15,423 nt of DNA. It comes from Candidatus Nanopelagicales bacterium. Its GTDB lineage: Bacteria > Actinomycetota > Actinomycetes > Nanopelagicales > Nanopelagicaceae. The stretch covers positions 1 to 15,423 of the forward strand of contig JAURJF010000021.1 of assembly GCA_030832365.1 (NCBI GenBank), given 5' to 3'. Of this stretch, positions 1 to 7,659 are shown piece after piece; position 1 is the stretch's first letter, and each line of letters opens with the position of its first letter. A program made the translations under genes and the position numbers. The notes under the pieces are model-generated. The model did no database searches, was not told the DNA's origin, and saw only the letters and a list, made by a program, of their open reading frames with translations.

Positions 1-1287
1 AGGCTCACCATAGAGAAGTGATGGAGCTGAGGTACTGGTGTTTTCAGACTTTGCCTTAATGTCATCCCATTGCGCCTTTAGGCGAATTACATCGCGAGTA
101 AGCTCTTCATCGCTTGCTCCCTCTGCAGCAGTTCTAACAATTACACCCTCTTCATCGGTGATTAGACCTTTAAGAATTTCTTTTAAGCGTGAGCGCTCAG
201 TATCTGCAAGTCGTCTTGAGATTCCGCTCATTCCCCCGCCTGGTACATAAACTAAATATCGACCAGGAAGTGAGATCTGACTTGTTAGTCGAGCACCCTT
301 TTGACCGATTGGGTCTTTAGTTACTTGAACTAATACTGATTGACCAGTTTTTAGAACTTTCTCAATCTTTCGCTCTTGATTATCAGCAAGACCTGCTGCG
401 TCCCAATTAACTTCACCAGCATATAAAACAGCGTTTCGTCCCTTACCAATATCAACGAATGCAGCTTCCATTGAAGGAAGAACATTTTGAACTTTTCCAA
501 GATAAACGTTTCCAACATAGGAGATATTGCTATTGCGATTGACGTAGTGCTCAACCAAAACCTTATCTTCCAAAATTGCAATCTGTGTTCTATCACCTTG
601 CTGGCGAACTAACATCTCACGATCTACAGATTCACGTCTTGCAAGAAATTCAGCATCGGTAAGTATTGTTCCGCGGCGACGATTTTCACGATAATCGTTA
701 TAGCGAGGTTTCTCTCGAGCTCTATCTCTATCGCGATCTTTAAAGCGACGAGGCGGGCGATCAAAGCTCTTCTTCTCTCGTGCAGGTTTTTCTTGAACCG
801 GACGAGGCTCGCGCACCTTAACTACAGTTAATACGCCATCTTCTTCAATCTTCTCACCTGGCGCTACTCCATCAGCGCCTGAGCGACGACGGCGTCTACG
901 CTTTTTAAATCCAACGCTGCCTTCGGAATCGCTACTTGGTTCTTGGCCTACCGCTGAGCTAGTTGTAGGGCTCTCATCTTTTTCTAGCCTGCGGCGAGAA
1001 CGGCCTCCTCTGCGGCGACGGCGACGGCGATTTTCTCTCTCCGCCTCACTCTCGCCCGGAACCTCGGCTGCGCTCTTGGTGGCAGGTTTTGTTGTAGCAG
1101 GCTTTGTTGTAGCAGGTTTTGCCTTTGGGGCAGCAGCCACTGGAGCTGCTTGAAATATTGGAGCTGGGATTACCCCGGCCTTTGATTTCTTCTCTTTAAC
1201 AATAGGAGCGCTCTCGTTCTGCTCTACTGCTTTACTTGCACTTTTCTTTACAGCGCGCTTACGCACTTTTTTTGGCTCTTCGGCCAT
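1..1287 (-). CDS. rne: Ribonuclease E/G family endoribonuclease, N-terminal part (3' end outside window)
   Basis: Single-strand endoribonuclease of the RNase E/G family, which initiates mRNA decay and matures stable RNAs in the cytoplasm. The open frame runs from ATG at 1287 to the window edge, so 429 codons are seen without a stop. Residues 1 to about 225 are low complexity: K/A-rich, a KPATT repeat (about 100 bases in from the left of 1180), Arg patches at about 87-102 and 130-135, and an Arg/Asp-rich stretch at 170-206. The family core then starts with a TQIAILED block (about 234-241), an S1 RNA-binding domain (NVYLGKVQNV at 260-269, then AAFVDIGKGRNAVLY) and the block KGARLTSQISLPGRYLVYVP followed by GGGMSGISRR at about 350-359. 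The catalytic Asp pair and the zinc-link cysteines lie beyond the edge and cannot be judged. An AAGGA ribosome binding site sits 9 bases before the ATG. An N-terminal extension of this kind is known in actinobacterial RNase E. Confidence 0.95.
   Translation of the reverse strand, partial: MAEEPKKVRKRAVKKSASKAVEQNESAPIVKEKKSKAGVIPAPIFQAAPVAAAPKAKPATTKPATTKPATKSAAEVPGESEAERENRRRRRRRGGRSRRRLEKDESPTTSSAVGQEPSSDSEGSVGFKKRRRRRRSGADGVAPGEKIEEDGVLTVVKVREPRPVQEKPAREKKSFDRPPRRFKDRDRDRAREKPRYNDYRENRRRGTILTDAEFLARRESVDREMLVRQQGDRTQIAILEDKVLVEHYVNRNSNISYVGNVYLGKVQNVLPSMEAAFVDIGKGRNAVLYAGEVNWDAAGLADNQERKIEKVLKTGQSVLVQVTKDPIGQKGARLTSQISLPGRYLVYVPGGGMSGISRRLADTERSRLKEILKGLITDEEGVIVRTAAEGASDEELTRDVIRLKAQWDDIKAKSENTSTSAPSLLYGEP
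1082..1121. repeat. 15-bp tandem repeat inside rne (about 2.7 copies)
   Basis: Units at 1082-1096 and 1097-1111 differ by one base, and a partial third copy runs 1112-1121. The repeat is in frame and encodes KPATT-KPATT-KPA in the disordered N-terminal extension of the RNase E-like protein. Fifteen bases is five codons, so copy-number change would keep the frame. Confidence 0.85.
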
Positions 1288-1491
1288 ACGATCAAATCCT
1301 TCTTATAAGTTTTCATAAACGCTTTTGTTAAAAGCATTTGCTAAAAAATCTGTGGTGGCGCTTTTTTTTCCGGATCTGCCGACCGCACCTAAAGAGCGGT
1401 CTTGGCGACCTCAAGAACGTGAGGCGACTTCGAACTGGGCAAGTATGGCAGATAGTTAAAGCCTTCGCCTAATTAGGCGCAAAAGCCGCTC
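1288..1491 (-). promoter_or_regulatory. Structured rodA-rne spacer / probable rne leader
   Basis: This is the longest non-coding stretch in the window (204 bases). In the direction of transcription it holds: a perfect palindrome CGCCTAATTAGGCG (1466-1479); a CCTCA/TGAGG stem with a 6-base loop (1409-1424); a GACCGC/GCGGTC stem with a 9-base loop (1381-1401); A-rich and T-rich tracts; and GCTTTT-AAC-AAAAGC (1321-1335). The rne Shine-Dalgarno AAGGA is at 1297-1301. A possible promoter, TTAACA (1326-1331) and TATAAG (1302-1307) with 18 bases between them, is seen, but its start site would fall downstream of that Shine-Dalgarno, so it is weak. None of the stems is followed by a run of T, so no intrinsic terminator is called. 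Confidence 0.5.
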
Positions 1492-2634
1492 TTATCGCGT
1501 CCTTTGATAGACATTTTGCAATAGGCCAATAGCGATCATATTGGCAAACATCGCAGATCCCCCATAGGAGAGAAATAGGAGTGGAACCCCAGTCATTGGC
1601 ATAAGCCCCATCGTCATACCGATATTTTCAAAGATTTGAAATGAGAACCATGCAACCACGCCGATTGAGACCATTTTGCCAAATAAATCTGTTGTAGCTC
1701 TCGCGATAGCAAAGGCTCGCATCAATACTATGAAATAAAGTAACAAGATAAATGATGAACCAATAAAGCCCAGCTCCTCTCCGGCAACTGTAAAGATAAA
1801 GTCTGTCTGTTGCTCTGGAACAAATCGACCATTGGTCTGTGGCCCATTAAATAATCCTTTACCAAGCAGGCCACCTGAACCAATAGTTATACGAGCCTGC
1901 CTTAATTGATAACCACTTGCCTGCAGATCTGCTGAAGGATCAACAAAAGACTTTAGGCGATTTAATTGATACTCACTCACCTCGCCGCTAGCGATTGCAA
2001 GATAAACCCCAACTACTCCAGCAAGGAGAAGCCCCACCACCCAATAAAGAGATGCGCCAGAGAGGGCAATCATTGTTATCACTGCGGCAGAGATAATCAG
2101 CACAGTTCCTAGATCTGGTTGGGCAACAATCAAGATAAGTGGAAGCCCGGCAACTCCTAGGGCTTGCAAGACCTGCTTATCACTTGGTCGATCTTCTCCC
2201 GCCATACGCTCAGAGAGAATTAGAGCCATTCCAACAATAATTGAAATCTTTGCTAGCTCTGCTGGCTGAAATTGCAAGCCCCCAGGAAATGAAATCCAAG
2301 AGCGCGCTCCATTAACTGTTGATCCAAGTCCAGGGATTAACACTGCAACAAGGCCTAAGACTCCAAAGCCCCAAACAAATGGCGTGTAGGCCCGAAGTAG
2401 GCGGTAATCAATAAGAGTTGTGCCATAGGCCAGAGCAATTCCAATGATGACATTAACTATCTGCCGCTTTAGATAATACTCGGGATCTAAATCATTTGCT
2501 GCAAACCAATCTCTAGTTGCTGCATAAACCAAGACAATTCCAATTAAAAGAAGGAGGAAGACTGCCGCATTTAATATCTGATCGGCGCCAGTAAAGAATC
2601 CTCGTTTACTCTGAGCTTTAAGGGAAATTTTCAT
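1492..2634 (-). CDS. rodA: RodA, SEDS-family peptidoglycan glycosyltransferase of the elongasome
   Basis: Polytopic membrane protein of 380 residues that polymerises lipid II into glycan strands together with PBP2 during side-wall growth. The sequence is strongly hydrophobic, with about ten membrane segments. It carries the SEDS motifs: GARSWISFPGGLQFQPAELAK (QPAELAK at about 123-129), QPDLGT (172-177), the NGRFVPEQQTDFIF block with Asp278, and the C-terminal GLMPMTGVPLLFLSYGGS (343-360). Asp278 matches by motif the Asp that is essential in characterised RodA proteins. Length is typical. RodA is preferred over FtsW because it directly follows mrdA/PBP2 and mreBCD; FtsW would sit in the dcw cluster. 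The ATG overlaps the mrdA stop as ATGA, which suggests translational coupling. Confidence 0.97.
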   Translation of the reverse strand: MKISLKAQSKRGFFTGADQILNAAVFLLLLIGIVLVYAATRDWFAANDLDPEYYLKRQIVNVIIGIALAYGTTLIDYRLLRAYTPFVWGFGVLGLVAVLIPGLGSTVNGARSWISFPGGLQFQPAELAKISIIVGMALILSERMAGEDRPSDKQVLQALGVAGLPLILIVAQPDLGTVLIISAAVITMIALSGASLYWVVGLLLAGVVGVYLAIASGEVSEYQLNRLKSFVDPSADLQASGYQLRQARITIGSGGLLGKGLFNGPQTNGRFVPEQQTDFIFTVAGEELGFIGSSFILLLYFIVLMRAFAIARATTDLFGKMVSIGVVAWFSFQIFENIGMTMGLMPMTGVPLLFLSYGGSAMFANMIAIGLLQNVYQRTR

Positions 2635-4700
2635 GGCAGCAGCTCTGCCTTTGAAGAATCTATTCTTGGAAGCTTCTTAGGATTTCCATTAGGAAATATT
2701 GCTACTCGGCCATTTGTGCCAAAGATATGTTCATAGATCTTTCGAACTCCAACACCGCTTGTGCTGGCACCAAAACCACCCTGACTTACCATCATCACAA
2801 CGGCATACTCTGGTTTTTTACTTGGAGCAAAAGATGCAAACCATGAGGTGTCATCTTTACTTGAGCCATCAAGATTTCTTCCAAAGACCTGACCAGTTCC
2901 AGTCTTACCACTTACCTCAACTCCAACTCCAGAGAAGGCTCCAGTTGCAGTTCCTCCAGTCACCACTGCTCGAAGTGAGTTTTGTAGAAACTTCAGAGTT
3001 GATTTCTTAATTGGAAGGCGGCCACTAATCTCTGGCTTAAATTCCTTAACAACTCGCCCACTTGGTTCAACTATTGCTTTGGCAACCTTTGGCACCATTA
3101 ACTTTCCACCATTAGCAAGAGCTGAGTAAGCCACAGCTAACTGCAACGGCGTCATCAAAGTATCTCCCTGACCGATTGAGAAGTTGACCATATCTCCTGC
3201 TCTTACTTTGTCACCATCAAGGCAATTCTCTCTAGCTATCTCAATAAGATATGGAGTGAGCTGGGACTTCTTAGCCTTTTCGCTGTAATTACAGTAAAAA
3301 TCCTTATTCCTGTCATACCAATCTAACTTCCACTGCCTATTTGGAAGGCGCCCAGAGAGCTCTGATGGGAGATCAACTCCGGTCTTCTTGCCTAGGCCAT
3401 ATCCTTTAGCTGAATTAAAGAAGTAATCATTTGGGCTTGGTTTTGGCCTTAAACCACCATCTCGGACCCACTCATCGTAGGCAATTTGATACCAGATTGA
3501 GTCACATGAAATTGCCATAGCAGTTGTCATGCTGATTCGCCCTGCAGCATTACTATCAAAATTCTTAAAAGTTCTATCACCGATTTGCACTTCGGCTGGA
3601 CACTCATAGGTAGTTTTTAAGCTATATCCAGCATCAACTGCTGCCGAGAGGGAGATGACTTTAAATGTTGATGCCGGAGCAAATTCACCTTGGATTGCAC
3701 GGGAGAACGCTGGGACTCCGCTCTTTTCGCTATAGAGATCTCTTGCTTGATTGACAGTGATTCCATTTTCCCAGATATTTAAATCATAATCAGGATATGA
3801 GGCCATCGCTAGAACTTCACCTGTCTTAACATCCATAACAATTGCAGCTCCAGAATCTCCGCGATATCCATTAGCTCTTGCGCGAAAGACAGCATCTTTT
3901 AGTTCTACTTCAACAGCTGCTTGTAATTTAGCATTGAGGTTTAGAACTAGATGATTACCTGGCACTGGCGCTCTATTAAGTGATTCTTGTCTAACAATTT
4001 CTTTTCGATCAACAATGACAGTTTTGATTCCAGGAATTCCTCGAAGCTGCTCATCGTAGAGCAATTCGATTCCAGCCTTACCAATTAACTCATTTCGATA
4101 ATATCGTTTTCCTTCTTCGTTATTTAAATTCTTTTCGGTAATAGGCCCCAAATAGCCCAGCACATGGGTAGCTTTCTGCCCAGCAAGTGATGGATAAGAG
4201 CGAATTGAAACTGGCTTAGCATCGATTCCCGGAAAGAGATCAGATCTTTCTAGAATGGTAAATACTTGATTCTCGCTGGCATCTTTGGTTATTGGGATAG
4301 GTTGATAGCGATTTCCATTCCAACATCCATTTCGCTCACCACTTGCTAGCTCGCCGCAGAGCCTAGTTCTGGTGTAGATATCCTGATATTCAAGCTTTAA
4401 GACCTCTGCCACTCTATTTAATACCGATACGCCCTTATCTTCAAACTTATCTAGAACTGATCGATCTGCTGTGACCATCAGCCCTGCCTTATTAGTTGCA
4501 AGAGCATTTCCCTCATTATCAACAATTAGCCCCCGAAGAGCTGGAGCGACGATATCTCTACTTTGAATATCAAGAGCCGCTTCTTGATAGCGAGGGCCGT
4601 CAGCAATTTGAAGATAAAAGAGTCGGCCAAATAAAGAGAGCATCAGTGAAATAACTAAGACTTGGGCAACAAGAAGTGTTAACGTTGAGCGATCTCTCAT
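2631..4700 (-). CDS. mrdA: Penicillin-binding protein 2, class B transpeptidase
   Basis: Monofunctional DD-transpeptidase (689 residues) that cross-links the glycan made by RodA in the elongasome. Residues about 8-30 form one signal-anchor membrane segment after a short cytoplasmic MRDRS tail. The dimerisation/pedestal region follows, with a GLIVDNEGNALATN block at about 57-70 and GKAGIELLYDEQLRG at 207-221. The transpeptidase domain covers about 280-660, with the catalytic SxxK motif S344-T-F-K347, the second motif S398-C-D and the KTGTG motif at 599-603. Cys115 and Cys126 lie in the outer part, in a CWNGNRYQPIPI-like block I recall from actinobacterial PBP2. Cys470 and Cys493 lie between the second and third motifs. 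The ATG directly follows the mreD TAG, and AAGG in the end of mreD, 9 bases upstream, can serve as ribosome binding site. The stop overlaps rodA by 4 bases. Confidence 0.96.
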   Translation of the reverse strand: MRDRSTLTLLVAQVLVISLMLSLFGRLFYLQIADGPRYQEAALDIQSRDIVAPALRGLIVDNEGNALATNKAGLMVTADRSVLDKFEDKGVSVLNRVAEVLKLEYQDIYTRTRLCGELASGERNGCWNGNRYQPIPITKDASENQVFTILERSDLFPGIDAKPVSIRSYPSLAGQKATHVLGYLGPITEKNLNNEEGKRYYRNELIGKAGIELLYDEQLRGIPGIKTVIVDRKEIVRQESLNRAPVPGNHLVLNLNAKLQAAVEVELKDAVFRARANGYRGDSGAAIVMDVKTGEVLAMASYPDYDLNIWENGITVNQARDLYSEKSGVPAFSRAIQGEFAPASTFKVISLSAAVDAGYSLKTTYECPAEVQIGDRTFKNFDSNAAGRISMTTAMAISCDSIWYQIAYDEWVRDGGLRPKPSPNDYFFNSAKGYGLGKKTGVDLPSELSGRLPNRQWKLDWYDRNKDFYCNYSEKAKKSQLTPYLIEIARENCLDGDKVRAGDMVNFSIGQGDTLMTPLQLAVAYSALANGGKLMVPKVAKAIVEPSGRVVKEFKPEISGRLPIKKSTLKFLQNSLRAVVTGGTATGAFSGVGVEVSGKTGTGQVFGRNLDGSSKDDTSWFASFAPSKKPEYAVVMMVSQGGFGASTSGVGVRKIYEHIFGTNGRVAIFPNGNPKKLPRIDSSKAELLP

Positions 4701-5219
4701 CTATCGCTGCCTTGCAGTAAGAGTTACTTTATATAGCTTCATTGCAAGTGGAATATAAAGAGGTGAGAGCAGAGCGCTCCAGAGAGCATTTCCTGAAATA
4801 CTTCTAAATAAATATGAAGCAGATCCAACTTCTTGACCCAAGATCGCGCCAAATAATAAGAAGAGAGCTAGGGCAAATGAGCTTGCTAAGACTGCAACGC
4901 TTAGCATTACAAGCGGGCTGAGCTCTGCATCTAGCGCTGCTCTAACATTACTTGATAGTAAATAACTCATTGAAGTGAGCACTAGAGTCCATAGCCCAAA
5001 AGGTGCATCAAGAGTTGGCGATAGATCTAGGATTAATCCGGCAATAAATCCAGTAACTACCGCGCTATTTCTCTGATCTTGAATTACCCAAGCCATAAAG
5101 AAGGTGAGATAGAGAGAGAAGCCTGCAACTAGAAAATTGATCTGATTTATTAAGGTCTCTTGTATAAGAAAGAGAGATAGAAAAATAAGTAAAACCTTAG
5201 GAAGGCGATTAATCTCCAT
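4701..5219 (-). CDS. mreD: Rod shape-determining membrane protein MreD
   Basis: Small integral membrane protein of the elongasome that partners MreC and links it to PBP2/RodA. The 172 residues are almost wholly hydrophobic and form about five membrane segments. The block GFIAGLILDLSPTLDAPFG (about residues 57-75) is the recognisable MreD signature: a G-x-x-x-G-L-x-x-D segment followed by a conserved proline and FG. MreD diverges strongly in primary sequence, so the call rests on this signature, the length and its place between mreC and mrdA. It starts 4 bases after the mreC stop; an AAGG lies just upstream of the ATG but is closer than usual. It abuts mrdA with no spacer. Confidence 0.94.
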   Translation of the reverse strand: MEINRLPKVLLIFLSLFLIQETLINQINFLVAGFSLYLTFFMAWVIQDQRNSAVVTGFIAGLILDLSPTLDAPFGLWTLVLTSMSYLLSSNVRAALDAELSPLVMLSVAVLASSFALALFLLFGAILGQEVGSASYLFRSISGNALWSALLSPLYIPLAMKLYKVTLTARQR

Positions 5220-5223
5220 AGCC

Positions 5224-6141
5224 TTATCCCTGCGGCGAAGGGCTAGGTGTTACAAATACGGTAACTGTTGGAGCAGGCCTTGGCGCTTGTGGCACTAGAG
5301 CATCGCCAGGATCTCCGGCAACTGCTGATAAAACAACGCTTACTACTGAGAGAGAATTTAGATCAACAAATCCATTAACTCTTCCCTCTTTAGTTAATTG
5401 GCCAACAGTATTTTCTACATAACTAACTCTTCCTACTGGAACCCCTGGAACAAAGGGCTTATCTCCAGAGCTTCCCCGAGCTAGCAGAACATCACCAACG
5501 CTAATTGCTGATGTTGCACTTAGCATCTGCAATGAGTAGTTCTTATCGCCTTGTCCTAGCAGGATTCCCATATCTTGCTTTCCAGCAACCCTTACGCCAA
5601 TTCGAAATGATGGGTCATTCATTAAGAGCACAATTGATGAGGAAGCAGTTGTTGATTTAACTACCCCGACAAGTCCGCTCGCTGCAATCACTGTCATATC
5701 TCGTCTTACTCCAGAATCACTGCCAATATCTAAAACTATGGTTTCACTAAATGTTCCAGTTCCACCTTTACTAATAACTCTTGCAGATACTGTTTTATAG
5801 CGAGCTTTACCAGCAAGATCTAAGACGCCCTTAAGTGACTCTAACTGCGCCAGAGTATTTTCATTGAAAATAACTTGGCTCTTTAGCTCTTGATTCTCTT
5901 CCTCTAATTTATCAATTTTCTCGCTACTTCTACCTAAATTACCAACCTCTGAGAAGAAATCACCAACTGGTGAAAAGACTCTAGTTGCTAGGCGCTCAAC
6001 AGGTGCCAACACACTTTGAGTTCCACTTCGAAGCGATGAGAGAAGACTTACCCCTCTTAGATCAAGAGTAATAATGAAAAGTGAGGTCACCAGTAGTGAG
6101 ACCCATAGGAGCCTACTTCTATTAGAGCCTCGAGTTGCCAT
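5224..6141 (-). CDS. mreC: Rod shape-determining protein MreC
   Basis: Bitopic scaffold protein of the elongasome that binds PBP2 on the outer face and activates it. The 305 residues show a short basic N-terminus, one membrane segment at about 11-27, a coiled coil at about 72-110 (EKIDKLEEENQELKSQ) and then the paired beta-barrel MreC domain at about 115-275. That domain includes VISKGGTGTFSETIVLDIGS, GLVGVV and FVPGVPVGRV. The tail from about 280 on is rich in Pro, Val and Thr and is likely disordered; such tails are common in actinobacterial MreC. The mreB stop lies 7 bases upstream of the ATG. No clear Shine-Dalgarno is seen, so translation may depend on coupling to mreB. Confidence 0.96.
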   Translation of the reverse strand: MATRGSNRSRLLWVSLLVTSLFIITLDLRGVSLLSSLRSGTQSVLAPVERLATRVFSPVGDFFSEVGNLGRSSEKIDKLEEENQELKSQVIFNENTLAQLESLKGVLDLAGKARYKTVSARVISKGGTGTFSETIVLDIGSDSGVRRDMTVIAASGLVGVVKSTTASSSIVLLMNDPSFRIGVRVAGKQDMGILLGQGDKNYSLQMLSATSAISVGDVLLARGSSGDKPFVPGVPVGRVSYVENTVGQLTKEGRVNGFVDLNSLSVVSVVLSAVAGDPGDALVPQAPRPAPTVTVFVTPSPSPQG

Positions 6142-6148
6142 GAGTTAA

Positions 6149-7189
6149 CTAACGGCGAGGCTCGGAGATCAGAACTTTCTCTAGCGCCTCAAACTCTTCA
6201 ACGCACTTTCCAGATCCTTCAACCACAGCATTTAGCGGTCTATCTGCAATGTGAATCGGCATATTTGTTTCATGGCGCAATCTCTCATCTAAGCCTTTAA
6301 GAAGTGCTCCACCGCCAGTTAATACAATGCCGCGATCCATTAAATCGGCTGCCAACTCTGGTGGAGTCTTATCTAAAGTTCCCTTAACAGCATTAACGAT
6401 GGCATTGACCGGTTCTTCAATTGCTTTACGAATATCTTCAGATGAAACCACAATGGTTTTTGGTAACCCTGTTGCTAAATCTCTTCCTCTAATTTCAGCA
6501 TCTGGTTCATCACGGAGCGGATATGCAGATCCAATTGCCATCTTTATCTCTTCAGCAGTGCGCTCACCTAGTAGTAGCGAGAATTCCTTCTTAACCCAGT
6601 TAATAATGGCATGATCAATCTCATCTCCACCTACGCGAATGGAGAGCGCAGAGACAATTCCGCCAAGTGAAATCACGGCAACCTCTGTGGTTCCGCCGCC
6701 AATATCAACAACCATATTTCCCGTTGGCTCATGAATTGGAAGACCAGCGCCAATTGCTGCTGCCATTGGCTCCTCAATTATGTAGACCTTTCTTGCTCCA
6801 GCTTCATATCCGGCATCTTTGACCGCGCGCTGCTCAACTCCAGTAATTCCTGAAGGAACACAGATAACAATTCTTGGTTTTGCAAGATAGGTGCGCTTAT
6901 GAACTTGGCGAATGAAGTACTTAATCATTAAAGCAGTGGTATCAAAGTCGGCGATAACTCCATCTTTAAGAGGGCGAATGGCCACAATATTTCCTGGAGT
7001 TCTTCCAATCATCTTCTTAGCCTCAGTTCCAACTGCAAGGACTGCGCCAGTATCTTGATTAACGGCAACCACGCTTGGCTCATTAAGAACGATACCTCTA
7101 CCGCGAACATAAACGAGGGTATTTGCTGTTCCTAGATCAATAGCCATATCTCGTCCTAGGAAGGACCAGTCTGTTTTGAACTTTGCCAT
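6149..7189 (-). CDS. mreB: Actin-like cell shape protein MreB
   Basis: Bacterial actin that forms short membrane-associated filaments guiding the elongasome. The 346 residues carry all the actin-fold nucleotide motifs: phosphate-1 DLGTANT (18-24), connect-1 GVEQRAVKDA (117-126), IEEPMAAAIG (138-147), phosphate-2 DIGGGTTE (162-169) and the adenosine motif VLTGGGALLKGL (289-300). Length is typical. The 14 residues before the first motif include the hydrophobic pair WSF-L, which may aid membrane contact. The ATG is preceded by AAGGAG with 7 bases between, overlapping the ndk stop. This is one of the best ribosome binding sites in the block and fits a highly expressed cytoskeletal protein. It heads the mreB-mreC-mreD-mrdA-rodA set. 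Confidence 0.98.
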   Translation of the reverse strand: MAKFKTDWSFLGRDMAIDLGTANTLVYVRGRGIVLNEPSVVAVNQDTGAVLAVGTEAKKMIGRTPGNIVAIRPLKDGVIADFDTTALMIKYFIRQVHKRTYLAKPRIVICVPSGITGVEQRAVKDAGYEAGARKVYIIEEPMAAAIGAGLPIHEPTGNMVVDIGGGTTEVAVISLGGIVSALSIRVGGDEIDHAIINWVKKEFSLLLGERTAEEIKMAIGSAYPLRDEPDAEIRGRDLATGLPKTIVVSSEDIRKAIEEPVNAIVNAVKGTLDKTPPELAADLMDRGIVLTGGGALLKGLDERLRHETNMPIHIADRPLNAVVEGSGKCVEEFEALEKVLISEPRR

Positions 7190-7196
7190 TTAATCG

Positions 7197-7202
7197 CTCC
7201 TT
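7197..7202 (-). promoter_or_regulatory. mreB ribosome binding site (AAGGAG)
   Basis: AAGGAG lies 7 bases before the mreB ATG and shares its first bases with the TAA stop of ndk, so ribosomes finishing ndk end directly on it. It fixes the mreB start at 7189. Confidence 0.85.
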
Positions 7203-7638
7203 ACAAGTTAGGGAAGAAAATCTTTATCTCACGCTGCGCTGATTCAACTGAATCAGAGCCATGCACGATATTTTGCACAACTTTTGTACCTTGATCACGG
7301 GCTAAATCTCCCCGAATCGAACCAGGTGAGGCAAGTGTTGGATCAGTTACTCCCGCAAGAGATCTAAAGCCCTCAATAACTCTCTCTCCTTCAGCAATCA
7401 TCGCAACGATTGGGCCGGAAGACATAAATTCTAAGAGCGGTTCATAGAACGGCTTGCCTTGATGTTCTGCGTAATGAGTAGCGAGCAGATCTTTATCTGC
7501 TGTTAGCATTCTAAGCGCAGAGATTTTATATCCCTTACTCTCAATGCGTCTGATTACTTCGCCAACTAAACCACGACGCACTCCATCTGGTTTAACCAAG
7601 ATAAGGGTGCGCTCTGCAGGCGCTGACGAGTTACTCAC
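7201..7638 (-). CDS. ndk: Nucleoside diphosphate kinase
   Basis: Cytoplasmic enzyme that moves the gamma-phosphate of ATP to other nucleoside diphosphates through a phosphohistidine, balancing NTP and dNTP pools. The 145 residues give the full family fold: LVKPDGV at 14-20 (Lys16), the Arg-rich nucleotide site, and the active-site NIVHGSDS with His126 as the phosphorylated residue. The start must be the GTG at 7638. An in-frame TAG lies 9 bases upstream of it, and no other start codon precedes the conserved ERTLILVKPDGV block. No Shine-Dalgarno stands at a normal distance from this GTG; GGGGAG lies about 26 bases away and instead serves an ATG in another frame. The neighbours, DUF4233 gene upstream and mreB downstream, are typical for Actinobacteria. 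Confidence 0.97.
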   Translation of the reverse strand: MSNSSAPAERTLILVKPDGVRRGLVGEVIRRIESKGYKISALRMLTADKDLLATHYAEHQGKPFYEPLLEFMSSGPIVAMIAEGERVIEGFRSLAGVTDPTLASPGSIRGDLARDQGTKVVQNIVHGSDSVESAQREIKIFFPNL

Positions 7639-7657
7639 GGGGTAAGTCTATGCTCAT
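7631..7657 (-). CDS. Possible 8-codon minicistron overlapping the ndk start
   Basis: ATG at 7657 opens a frame reading MSIDLPRE, ending with TAA at 7631-7633, just inside ndk. GGGGAG (7664-7669) stands 6 bases before this ATG, an ideal distance. The ndk GTG (7636-7638) lies within the last codons, in the shape GTGAGTAA. The arrangement suggests that ribosomes terminating here restart on ndk, a coupling role rather than a functional peptide. Whether it is translated is unknown. Confidence 0.3.
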   Translation of the reverse strand: MSIDLPRE

Positions 7658-7659
7658 TT

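Noticed and set aside
351..596. 81-codon open frame on the minus strand at the left end
   Set aside because: It overlaps the S1 domain of the RNase E gene in another frame; the RNase frame carries clear family motifs through the whole stretch.
1082..1121. Short tandem repeats as a CRISPR-like or regulatory array
   Set aside because: The repeats are contiguous, 15 bases long, in frame within a coding region and encode KPATT; there are no spacers.
1428..1440. GTTCGAAG in the rodA-rne spacer as the T-loop of a tRNA
   Set aside because: The bases on either side cannot form a T stem, and no acceptor, D or anticodon arms are found around it.
1466..1479. Palindrome after rodA as a rho-independent terminator
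   Set aside because: The arms are perfect, but the centre is self-complementary and no T run follows on the minus strand; it is listed only as part of the structured spacer.
2699..3010. 103-codon open frame on the plus strand opposite mrdA
   Set aside because: It is antisense to the transpeptidase domain of PBP2; its His/Gln/Leu-rich content is what reversed codons of that domain give.
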